Position numbers and translations under genes: made by a program
Shown: piece by piece, positions 1 to 7,215 of the stretch
Position numbering within the stretch: the first letter of the stretch is position 1
How the letters are laid out: each line of letters starts with the position of its first letter
The notes under the pieces: generated by a model
Seen by the model: only the letters and a program-made list of their open reading frames with translations
Databases searched by the model: none
Told to the model about the DNA's origin: nothing
Assembly (NCBI GenBank): GCA_900768535.1
Contig: CAAGDE010000001.1
Span: forward strand, 1 to 64,000
Direction of reading: 5' to 3'
DNA from: Clostridia bacterium
GTDB lineage: Bacteria; Bacillota; Clostridia; Oscillospirales; CAG-272
Length of the DNA stretch: 64,000 nucleotides

Positions 1-41
1 AAACCAAACAGCAAAACAATTATGATAACTGATTTTTTCAT
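1..41 (-). CDS. 5' end of a gene running off the left edge
   Basis: Only the first 13 codons are in the window. Read on the minus strand they give MKKSVIIIVLLFG, which looks like the start of a signal peptide or membrane segment. An AAGGAG ribosome site lies 6-11 bases upstream and overlaps the stop codon of the small gene at 52-276, so the two appear translationally coupled. The product cannot be identified. Confidence 0.55.
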   Translation of the reverse strand, partial: MKKSVIIIVLLFG

Positions 42-51
42 AGGGTTCTCC

Positions 52-276
52 TTACAGGATTATTGAGGCAATAAGCCAACCAAATATCTTGGCAATCTCC
101 TCGGCATTATGCGTTTTTTCGCAGCTCTCAATCAGCAACACCCTTGCTTCATCGTGCAGCATTTGCCAGTTTTTCTCATCTCCCTGTTCTATATTGTACC
201 ACTTTTTGCTGCAATTGTCAAGGGTGACTTTTATTTTGGAAGGTGCTATAAGTATATGACATTGATGCCGCCACAT
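52..276 (-). CDS. Small hypothetical protein, possibly a 3' remnant
   Basis: This encodes 74 residues, mostly charged and helical in the C-terminal two thirds (for example HDEARVLLIESCEKTH), with no recognisable domain. Its TAA stop is embedded in the AAGGAG site of the next minus-strand gene, which supports it being real coding sequence. There is no ribosome site before the first ATG, and a TGA codon lies directly upstream in frame, so the 5' end of a longer gene may have been lost. The stretch from 52 to about 650 is richer in A and T than the rest of the window. I do not recognise the family. Confidence 0.4.
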   Translation of the reverse strand: MWRHQCHILIAPSKIKVTLDNCSKKWYNIEQGDEKNWQMLHDEARVLLIESCEKTHNAEEIAKIFGWLIASIIL

Positions 277-360
277 TCATATCGAAAACATGGTCTGCAA
301 TCTTCTCCCTTTTGCAAGTGCATTTTCAAATCTTGCCTATAGCGAATGGATAGAAAAGTC

Positions 361-389
361 TTGATTACTTACCGCTTGTATGATACAAT
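361..389 (+). promoter_or_regulatory. Candidate orphan promoter
   Basis: TTGATT at 361-366 and TACAAT at 384-389 are separated by exactly 17 bases. No convincing protein gene follows before 908, so any transcript would be non-coding. The 630 bases from 277 to 907 hold this site, the inverted repeat at 410-497 and the AraC promoter; nothing else was recognised there. Confidence 0.35.
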
Positions 390-409
390 GGTGTTGTGAA
401 GAATTGCAC

Positions 410-497
410 AGCGAACGGAGAGAAAATTTTGAAGTGCATTTTTCAATCCATTCGCACGAACATTCACTTGATTCGCTGAAAATTCGCTCCGTTCGCT
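410..497. repeat. Inverted repeat in AT-rich intergenic DNA
   Basis: AGCGAACGGAG at 410-420 is perfectly complementary to CTCCGTTCGCT at 487-497, with 66 bases between the arms. The inner flanks (AAAATTTT near 424 and AAAATT near 479) extend the pairing loosely. It lies just downstream of the orphan promoter, so it could form a stem in an RNA, or be the relic of a mobile element. Confidence 0.4.
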
Positions 498-831
498 TTG
501 CAAAAAGCGAATTTTGGGAGCATATAAAGTGTGGCACAATTGGGGGCTTGCAAGGATGCTTGGAACGCTATCGTTGCAGCATGGCATGTTTTTTTGTTTT
601 GTCAAGTCCCTTGATGAAAAAATGAATCTTCTTTTTCAATTCCCGCAAGCGGCGGGGAGGAAAATGGAAAGAATGGCAATCGCCACGATCAGGGCTGCAA
701 CCGTGCCGCTGCCGTAGAACTCCCGCGCGGAAGTCTATTTTGGTACGGGAATCTCTGTGCTTAAAAGTATAATGCCCGTTGCCAGTTTTGGCAAATGCGC
801 GAATGTGTTTGCGTTTTTTCTTGCAAACACC

Positions 832-860
832 TTGACAAAACAGGTTTGGCGTGATACAAT
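832..860 (+). promoter_or_regulatory. Promoter of the AraC regulator gene
   Basis: A consensus TTGACA at 832-837 and TACAAT at 855-860 with 17-base spacing. The -10 box overlaps the upstream GTG codon at 851, so translation must begin later, at the ATG at 908, which is preceded by GAGGAGGA (893-900). Confidence 0.8.
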
Positions 861-907
861 ATGCTGTAAAAAACGTGCGTTGCACCATTGGCGAGGAGGA
901 GCAAACG

Positions 908-1861
908 ATGGATGAGCAGAGAAGCATGGAGAAAATGGAGGCGTTTTACAAAAAGTACCGTAGAATCGACTCAGTGGTCAACTCGCTTGCCGAGGATTAC
1001 TTTTTTTACTCCAACGACCTCCGGGGCGCAAAGAAGCAGTTCTGGCCGCTGATTGCGGGAATCACGCACCCCTCGGCAGATTATTATTGTCAGATCTCCC
1101 GGAAAAACCGAATCGCTCCCTATACCGTGGTTTTGGAATACGTCATGAGCGGGAAGGGGTATATTGAGACCGAGGGAAAGCGCTATGAGGTGCATGCAGG
1201 CGATACGTATATCATTAACCGCGCAATTCCCGCCAAATGGTATTCCGACAAGAACGACCCTTACGAAAAAAAGTGGTTCAACTTTACCGGGCGCTTTGCG
1301 GACGCGCTGATGTATACCTACAATCTGAACGAGCCGGTTTATGTGGTCCAGATGGACAGCGAGGACAAGCTGGACGAGATTCACCGGATCCTGATGGAGT
1401 TTGATTTTCAGAACCCGCGCCAGGATAACTTTCGCCTGATGAAGCTGGTGCTGGAGGTCCTGGAGCGGATGGTGACCCGGCTGGAGAAGAAGCAGGAAAA
1501 GCCGGAGCGGGTGGCGTTCAATCAGATTGTGGAGTATATTTCGGTCAATTTGCGCCTGGAGCAGCTGACGCCGGCATCCCTCTGTCTCACCTTTTACATC
1601 AGCGAGCGGACGCTCTCCCGCATGTTTGCGAAGAATATCGGAATTTCGCCTGCAAAGTATATCATGCTGAAGCGGGTAGAGTTTTCCAAGCAGCTGCTGT
1701 CCACAACGAAGTATACGGTGGAGGAAATTTCGGAAATGCTGCATTTCTCCGGCTCCCGACATTTTCGTCATGTGTTTACCGAATGCTACGGCATGCCGCC
1801 GACCGAATGGAGACGGAAAAACCGCACCGAAGAAAAGAACCCTTACGCAGAACATATTTGA
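908..1861 (+). CDS. AraC-family transcriptional regulator
   Basis: The 317-residue protein has the usual two-part layout. An N-terminal cupin-like ligand domain (about residues 35-150; note VLEYVMSGKGYIETEGKRYE) is followed by a C-terminal double helix-turn-helix of the AraC type (about 205-305), ending in the family signature SGSRHFRHVFTECYGMPPTEW. Such proteins usually sense a sugar and activate a neighbouring catabolic operon. Here the obvious target is the long co-directional unit starting at 2186, which has its own promoter 98 bp downstream. The start is set by the ribosome site and by the promoter -10 box overlapping the alternative upstream start. The ligand is unknown. Confidence 0.9.
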   Translation: MDEQRSMEKMEAFYKKYRRIDSVVNSLAEDYFFYSNDLRGAKKQFWPLIAGITHPSADYYCQISRKNRIAPYTVVLEYVMSGKGYIETEGKRYEVHAGDTYIINRAIPAKWYSDKNDPYEKKWFNFTGRFADALMYTYNLNEPVYVVQMDSEDKLDEIHRILMEFDFQNPRQDNFRLMKLVLEVLERMVTRLEKKQEKPERVAFNQIVEYISVNLRLEQLTPASLCLTFYISERTLSRMFAKNIGISPAKYIMLKRVEFSKQLLSTTKYTVEEISEMLHFSGSRHFRHVFTECYGMPPTEWRRKNRTEEKNPYAEHI

Positions 1862-1958
1862 CAAAAAAGGGTTTTTGAATTTGGAGATTGTCTACAAAAA
1901 TCAGCGGGAACTGTCCGAGAAGTGTATAGGATGCACCGCAAAATGACCGTCACAAGCC

Positions 1959-1987
1959 TTGTCAGGGCTTCCCGAAAGAGATATAAT
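1959..1987 (+). promoter_or_regulatory. Promoter of the 2186-14596 operon
   Basis: TTGTCA at 1959-1964 and TATAAT at 1982-1987, 17 bases apart. Transcription would start near 1994, giving a leader of about 190 bases before the ATG at 2186, long enough for the folded structure listed next. Confidence 0.75.
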
Positions 1988-1995
1988 TATACTGT

Positions 1996-2122
1996 AAGCC
2001 GTTGCGGGTTTATTCGAGAACGGGCGAATGAATCTGGCAATCCCAAATGGGAGATCATGCGGAGTGCAGGGTGAAAAACGGCTGATCAACCATGTATCCG
2101 GTACATGGTGTTCAGCCTTTTT
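1996..2122 (+). promoter_or_regulatory. Leader with terminator/antiterminator architecture (candidate riboswitch)
   Basis: A stem-loop pairs GGCTGA (2080-2085) with TCAGCC (2112-2117) and ACCATGTA (2089-2096) with TACATGGT (2102-2109). It is followed by TTTTT (2118-2122), the form of an intrinsic terminator. The 5' side of that stem is also complementary to an early leader segment: AGCCGTT (1997-2003) with AACGGCT (2077-2083). The two pairings exclude each other. Between them lie about 73 bases with internal hairpins such as ATTCG/CGAAT and TCCC/GGGA. This is the layout of a riboswitch or attenuator. I could not match it to a known class. Confidence 0.55.
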
Positions 2123-2185
2123 CCTTCAATTTTGACTGTTGCACCGAACGGTGGAGGCAGATAAATAAAGAAAAGGGGAAAAACG

Positions 2186-4615
2186 ATGAAACAATCCAAA
2201 CGCGCTTTATCCATGCTCTTGGCAATTCTGATGGCTCTGACAACCGGATTTTCCGCTATGCTGCCCGCTTTTGCGGAAGAGGGCAACGAGGCAAAGATCG
2301 GCGAGACCGAGTATGCAACGCTGGAGGCGGCAATCGATGCTGCCGGAGACGGAGCAACAATTACGCTTCTCCGGGATCTGACATGGTCGGTGAAGGAAAA
2401 GAAGTTAGAGAAAGACCTTATCATCGACGGAGGAACGGAAAATCGCAAAATTACTTCTACGGTTGGCTATCTGTTTGATGTTAATCGTAATATCACATTT
2501 AAAAATCTTAGACTGGATACAAAGAGTGGCTTCCGCTTTAAAAATACCGCCGGAAAGCCGTCGGTTGCAACTGTTGAAAATGTCGAATGGACACTTGGCA
2601 GCGGACTGTTAGTCAACATTCAGGGATCGGTTGCCGATGTTCCGCAGATTTTCAATGTGGTGAATTCCACAATCACCAAAACCGCCGTTTCCGGAGACCC
2701 GATCATTGCAACCTATGGGGAAAACACCCGCGATATTACGATCAACATTGAAAACTCCACGCTGAATCAGAACGGGGGACAAACGAACGGTAATGTTGGT
2801 AATACCTCTATGTTCTTTTTCAACAAGGGGGCATCCGTGACCCTCAATCTGAAAGAGAACTCGGTACTGAAGTATAATCCGCTTGGAAAAATGAATGCTG
2901 TACAGTCTGTTGTGGTATATGCACGTCCCACCACAATCAACGCAGATGCTACCGTGGCTGTTCACCTGGTCGGCTCCGGTGCAGCAACCCCTTTAAACTA
3001 TTTCATGTTTAACACCGGGAGCGGCAAGCTGACTGTAAACGATGCCGGTGCCGCATGGAACGTCAGCGCTGCGATTGCGGAGCGCGGCTTCTATCTTCCT
3101 GCGTCCGGTAGCTATGATGTCAATGAAACACGCAAGGCACTTGTCTCTTCAAATTGCTTTGCAATCGGAACAGATGCACAGCCGCTGACCTATCGGAAAT
3201 CTAAAAATACTTATACCAAAGCGGATCTGGTCGAAGCGGATTATGCGCTTTCCGGTTATACCCTGAAGATTGGCGAGACTCTGTATAATACATGGGAAGA
3301 AGCGCTTGCAGTTGGGGGCGAAATCGAACTGATTGCTAACGCACCGAACATCAGTGCACAGAAAAAACTTACAAAAGATGTTGTAATCGACGGACAGGGA
3401 AAATATATTTTCAGTTCGACTGCCTATTTCTTTGAGCTTGTCGGGCACAGCGCTACCTTCCGCAATCTTAATTTGAATGTCGTAAAGGGAATCGGAACCG
3501 GTACAGGTGACGGCGCGGCGGTTCTGTTTGAAAACTGCAAAATTGATGTGACAGGCGGTTTGCTGCTGAACATCAAGGCGCAGACAAACGTTATCTTCCG
3601 GAATACGACCGTTGTTTCCACGGCGGCAGATGCGGCGATCCTGCTTAAAGACGGCGCGACATCTGAAATCAAGCTGATGAACTCTACCATCGATTACCGG
3701 AAGGGCGGCAGCGGAGACATTACCTCCATCATCAACATCGCAAGCAAATCCAAGGGCACGGTTGTGCTCGATGGTACCTCGAAACTGATCTACAGCCCGA
3801 ACAGTGCCGGGGCCTACAATCAGATCATTACGGTTCACGATGCAGAAACCGCCGCAACGGTTCATCTGAAGGCGGGTGCGGTGCTGGAGTACAACACGGT
3901 TCCGAAAAGCACCACATCTCTTGCATTCCTGCGCAGCAATGCGAGTCTGACTCTTGTGGACGAGGGGGCAACGTGGAAGGTCAGCGCGGCGGTTGCTAAG
4001 AAAGGCTACAGCTTTGTGAACACCTCGGGGACCTTCAACTGCAAGACCGTTGCCATGAAAACGGCGGAAGGTAAGCTGTACAGCCCGACCGAGGTCATCA
4101 AACTGACCGCCGCCACCGCATTTGTTCCGGTTACGATGGGCGTGACCAACGAGGCGGGCGCATCCATCCGGTTGGATCTTCCCACCGGAATCCGGTTCGG
4201 TACGCAGATTGATAAGACGTTCTATGAAACGCTTGGTGCGTCCGCAGTTTACGGTGTGAGAGTTGCCCGCAAGGATGTGCTGAAGAATGGCAATTTCGCT
4301 GCATTGACGGATGAAAATTCGGTTTCCTACACCTCCGCCCAAGAGGGCTTCCGTTGGGTGACCGAGGGTGAGTTCTTCCGCACGGTTCTGATGAACATCA
4401 ATGAAGCGAACTATCAGACCGAGTTGAGCTGGAGCGCATTTGTGACAGTCACCTATGAGGGCGGAAAGACCGCGACCTACTATGCAGACTACACCGAAGC
4501 GGACAACTGCCGCTCGCTGGCGCAGGTTGCATCCCGCGCTCTGCAGGACACCACCGTAACCTGGACGGCGGATGAAACCGCACTGCTGAAAACCATTGCC
4601 GGGATCAATGACTGA
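2186..4615 (+). CDS. Large secreted beta-helix repeat protein
   Basis: This 809-residue protein starts with a clear Sec signal peptide (cleavage after LPAFA, near residue 30). Two successive units follow, each opening with an IGET-(E/L)-Y-x-T motif (near residues 38 and 360) and continuing with asparagine-rich beta-strand repeats typical of right-handed beta-helix (pectin-lyase-like) folds. No polysaccharide-lyase catalytic set was seen, so a binding or surface role is as likely as an enzyme. The last 150 residues form a separate domain containing RLDLPTGIRFGTQ, a type recurring in other secreted proteins of this window. It is the first gene after the structured leader, and the N-terminal half is paralogous to the protein at 9066. 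A ribosome site (AAAGGGGAAA type) fixes the start. Confidence 0.75.
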   Translation: MKQSKRALSMLLAILMALTTGFSAMLPAFAEEGNEAKIGETEYATLEAAIDAAGDGATITLLRDLTWSVKEKKLEKDLIIDGGTENRKITSTVGYLFDVNRNITFKNLRLDTKSGFRFKNTAGKPSVATVENVEWTLGSGLLVNIQGSVADVPQIFNVVNSTITKTAVSGDPIIATYGENTRDITINIENSTLNQNGGQTNGNVGNTSMFFFNKGASVTLNLKENSVLKYNPLGKMNAVQSVVVYARPTTINADATVAVHLVGSGAATPLNYFMFNTGSGKLTVNDAGAAWNVSAAIAERGFYLPASGSYDVNETRKALVSSNCFAIGTDAQPLTYRKSKNTYTKADLVEADYALSGYTLKIGETLYNTWEEALAVGGEIELIANAPNISAQKKLTKDVVIDGQGKYIFSSTAYFFELVGHSATFRNLNLNVVKGIGTGTGDGAAVLFENCKIDVTGGLLLNIKAQTNVIFRNTTVVSTAADAAILLKDGATSEIKLMNSTIDYRKGGSGDITSIINIASKSKGTVVLDGTSKLIYSPNSAGAYNQIITVHDAETAATVHLKAGAVLEYNTVPKSTTSLAFLRSNASLTLVDEGATWKVSAAVAKKGYSFVNTSGTFNCKTVAMKTAEGKLYSPTEVIKLTAATAFVPVTMGVTNEAGASIRLDLPTGIRFGTQIDKTFYETLGASAVYGVRVARKDVLKNGNFAALTDENSVSYTSAQEGFRWVTEGEFFRTVLMNINEANYQTELSWSAFVTVTYEGGKTATYYADYTEADNCRSLAQVASRALQDTTVTWTADETALLKTIAGIND

Positions 4616-4634
4616 ACCGGGGGAGGAGAAAATC

Positions 4635-4757
4635 ATGAAACACACTTATACAATGCCGCAGGCTGACCTGTTCTCCCTTTGCAAGGAGGATATCCTTTGC
4701 TCCTCAGGTGAAAACGATTTGGACGTCAGTAAGCTGTTTATCATTCAGGGGATCTGA
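4635..4757 (+). CDS. Small peptide A (40 aa), MK-Y-x-x-P...EDI-x-x-S family
   Basis: A 40-residue ORF preceded by GGGAGGAGAA, a very strong ribosome site, 19 bp after the beta-helix gene and 15 bp before the MBL-fold gene. The sequence begins MKHTYTMPQADLF and contains KEDILCSS. It shares this pattern with peptide B (27538-27648) and peptide C (35086-35214): MK, then Tyr and Pro near positions 4-8, then an acidic (E/D/G)D(I/L) core followed by (S/T)S, then a variable acidic tail. There is no signal peptide or lipobox. The function is unknown; possibilities include a secreted signalling or modified-peptide precursor. Confidence 0.7.
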   Translation: MKHTYTMPQADLFSLCKEDILCSSGENDLDVSKLFIIQGI

Positions 4758-4772
4758 AGTAAGGGAGAAACG

Positions 4773-5612
4773 ATGACAATGGGAAATTTGATACAACTTT
4801 GCACCGAGGCATCGCGGAAGGATGAGCCGTTCACCAAGGGGTCGTGGCCTGCCGCAGGGATGGGATATGTCTTTGTCACGGACGGCGGAAAACTGTTGGT
4901 GATCGACGGCGGTGAAACCGAGGGGGACGCGGAAATGCTCGTGTCCCTTCTGGAGAAAAAATACGGTGCGCACCCAGTGGTGGATCTTTGGATCCTCACG
5001 CATTCGCACCTTGACCATTACGGTGCGCTGGAGATCATCGCCAAAACACCGTCGCTCCGGGAGCGCCTCACGGTGTCAAGGCTTTGCGCCTGCACCGATA
5101 TTCCGGTATCCTTTCCGGAGAATGACCAGGCGAGAATTGCGGCAATTCCGGGGTTGCTGGGCTGTGAACAGGTGACACCGCACGCAGGGGATGTGCTGAC
5201 GGTGGATGACCTGACTGTCCGGATTCTGTACACCTGGGAGAACGACCCCAAGCTCGCCGATGCGAAATCGTTCAACCGCCTGTCCCTGATCTTCACGGTC
5301 ACGGGCGCGGCGCACCGGGCAATGTTTGTCGGCGACTCCACACCGACAGGACCTACGGTTGTGCGCGACAGCACCGATCCGGCGCTCCTGAAAAGCGACT
5401 TTCTGCAGCTGGCACACCATGGGATGGACGGCGGTAACATCGGCTTTTACCGCCTGGTCAATCCGGAAACCGTTCTGATTCCCTGCTCGCTGGGCGGCGC
5501 AAAGTTTATCAAAACCCCAGAGACCGGCTGCAACTATTTCAACCGGTATATTCAGGAGCGCGCGCTGAGCGTTGTCTGCGCCTGCATGGGCAATACGGAA
5601 ATGGAATTCTGA
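4773..5612 (+). CDS. MBL-fold (ComEC-like) metallohydrolase
   Basis: This 279-residue protein has no signal peptide and consists of one metallo-beta-lactamase domain. The metal-binding motif HSHLDH is at residues 77-82, followed by GDS near 187-189 and HHG at 215-217, the spacing seen in the ComEC C-terminal-like branch. Members of that branch act on phosphodiester or similar substrates, but many are uncharacterised, so the substrate here cannot be stated. It lies between the small peptide gene and a solute-binding lipoprotein gene with gaps of 15 and 30 bp, so it is almost certainly co-transcribed. The larger MBL protein at 7216 carries the same motifs outside the membrane. Confidence 0.8.
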   Translation: MTMGNLIQLCTEASRKDEPFTKGSWPAAGMGYVFVTDGGKLLVIDGGETEGDAEMLVSLLEKKYGAHPVVDLWILTHSHLDHYGALEIIAKTPSLRERLTVSRLCACTDIPVSFPENDQARIAAIPGLLGCEQVTPHAGDVLTVDDLTVRILYTWENDPKLADAKSFNRLSLIFTVTGAAHRAMFVGDSTPTGPTVVRDSTDPALLKSDFLQLAHHGMDGGNIGFYRLVNPETVLIPCSLGGAKFIKTPETGCNYFNRYIQERALSVVCACMGNTEMEF

Positions 5613-5642
5613 ACCGTCTTCAAAACAAGAAGGAGAAAAATA

Positions 5643-7205
5643 ATGAGAAAATTTCTGATCCTGCTGCTTGCCTGCCTGACCGTGTTGCCCTCGCTGGCTG
5701 CGTGCAACAAGCAGAACCACACCACACCGGGAACCGCCACCTCCGGAAATGCTTCCGGCACGCAAAGCCCCGCCGACACCGAGCCTGAGACCGATGAATG
5801 GGGCAGAGTGATTGAACCGACCGACTTTGACGTTTCCGGGCTGGATTTCGGCGGGGAAAAGCTGACCGTGCTTTGTGCCGGGCACGATGAGAACGGCTAT
5901 TGGGCAATGGATCCCGGGCTTTACAAGAAGCCGTCAGATGCCCTTGAAATGGCGCTCTACAAGCGCAATATGCAGATCGAGCAGGACCTTGGGCTGACGC
6001 TCAAAGTGGCATATAAGCCTGCAAACGGCGCCTCCAGCGAGCTGAACAAGACCGTTGAGACCGATGCAAAATCAGGGCTGAACGAATATGACATCGTTGT
6101 CAACTATGCGGCATACGGTGTTGTGGAAAACCTGCGCGGCTACTACATGGACCTGCTTGCCGCCGACACGCCGCACCTGCAGCTGGATAAGCCCTGGTAC
6201 AACCAGAACTTTATCGAGAACACCCAGGCGTTCGGGCATCTGTATTACATCATCGGGGACTATAACCTCTGTGCCTACAACCGGCTGATGGCAACCTACT
6301 TCAACCGCACGCTTTGCGCGGCGTATGAGTTGATTCCGGACGACAGCGGAGATGCGCTGTACGATCTGGTTCAGGAAAAAAAGTGGACCTATAGCCGGCT
6401 GTTTGAGTTTGCAAAGTTCTCCCATGATCTCAACGGAAACGGGGAGAAGGACGCGGGCGATATTTACGGTCTGCTTTCCAATGCGGGTTGCGAAGGGTAC
6501 GACGGGTTCCTCTACGCCTTCAATCTGGACCTGACCGTGACCAACGATGACGGCACGCACGAATGGAACGTAAACAACAATCAGAAGATGACCGATGCAA
6601 TGGAAAAGCTGATCAGCCTGTGGCGCCAGGACGGCGTTTGGATGGTCGGAAAAACGCCCAACTCCGGCTCCACCTCGCAGGACCAATACAAGATGTTCGC
6701 CGACGGCCATGCACTCTTTGATATTGACGTCATCTACCGCTATGCCGCGCAGAACAAGGCATTTCGCGCGATGAAGGACAAATACGGTCTGCTCCCGCTG
6801 CCGAAGTATGATGAGGAGCAGAAAAACTACGGATCCGGCGCACAGGATTCCTACGGAATGACCAGCATTATGAAGGGGAGCGAGGAACTGAACGCCCGTC
6901 GCTGTGCATATTTGGAGTATGCAAACTACCTCAGCTACCAGAACTCCCGCCCCTACTACTTTGAGAAGATCATGAAGGCGCAGTACCTCGGCACGGCAAA
7001 GGCATCGCAGGTTTTCGACATCATTCTTGCCCATGCGGACTTCGACTTTGGCGAGCAGTATTCGGTTGCGCTGGAAGGTGCAAAGAAGCTGCTTTGGAGA
7101 TACGTTGCCAAGAATGAGGAGACCGTCTCCGGTGCTTGGGCGACCAACGAAAAGCTGCTGACCAAGAAGCTGCAGGATCTGGATGCCTGGTTCCTGGCGC
7201 AGTAA
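5643..7205 (+). CDS. Extracellular solute-binding lipoprotein (family 1-like)
   Basis: The 520-residue product begins with a lipoprotein signal ending in the lipobox LAAC (Cys about residue 21), then a Thr/Ser/Gly-rich linker and a large binding domain of the extracellular solute-binding type, like those of sugar ABC importers. Features include the late LPLPKYDEEQ motif, also found as PVPKYDE in the protein at 36588. No ABC permease or ATPase gene lies in the window, so the partner importer must be encoded elsewhere, or the protein works with something else. It is preceded by AGAAGGAGAA and sits mid-operon between the two MBL-fold genes. Confidence 0.8.
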   Translation: MRKFLILLLACLTVLPSLAACNKQNHTTPGTATSGNASGTQSPADTEPETDEWGRVIEPTDFDVSGLDFGGEKLTVLCAGHDENGYWAMDPGLYKKPSDALEMALYKRNMQIEQDLGLTLKVAYKPANGASSELNKTVETDAKSGLNEYDIVVNYAAYGVVENLRGYYMDLLAADTPHLQLDKPWYNQNFIENTQAFGHLYYIIGDYNLCAYNRLMATYFNRTLCAAYELIPDDSGDALYDLVQEKKWTYSRLFEFAKFSHDLNGNGEKDAGDIYGLLSNAGCEGYDGFLYAFNLDLTVTNDDGTHEWNVNNNQKMTDAMEKLISLWRQDGVWMVGKTPNSGSTSQDQYKMFADGHALFDIDVIYRYAAQNKAFRAMKDKYGLLPLPKYDEEQKNYGSGAQDSYGMTSIMKGSEELNARRCAYLEYANYLSYQNSRPYYFEKIMKAQYLGTAKASQVFDIILAHADFDFGEQYSVALEGAKKLLWRYVAKNEETVSGAWATNEKLLTKKLQDLDAWFLAQ

Positions 7206-7215
7206 GCGGGTACAG

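Noticed and set aside
380..625. 81-codon plus-strand frame in the left intergenic region
   Set aside because: No ribosome site, overlapping open frames on both strands through the same inverted repeat, and odd composition. It is better explained as non-coding DNA.
851..907. Earlier GTG start for the first AraC gene
   Set aside because: The codon overlaps the promoter -10 box at 855-860, so it would not be in the mRNA. ATG 908 has GAGGAGGA upstream.
3149..4645. A 498-codon open frame on the minus strand
   Set aside because: It lies exactly opposite the beta-helix gene, has no ribosome site and reads as low-similarity, Cys/His/Arg-rich sequence. It is a shadow of GC-rich coding DNA.
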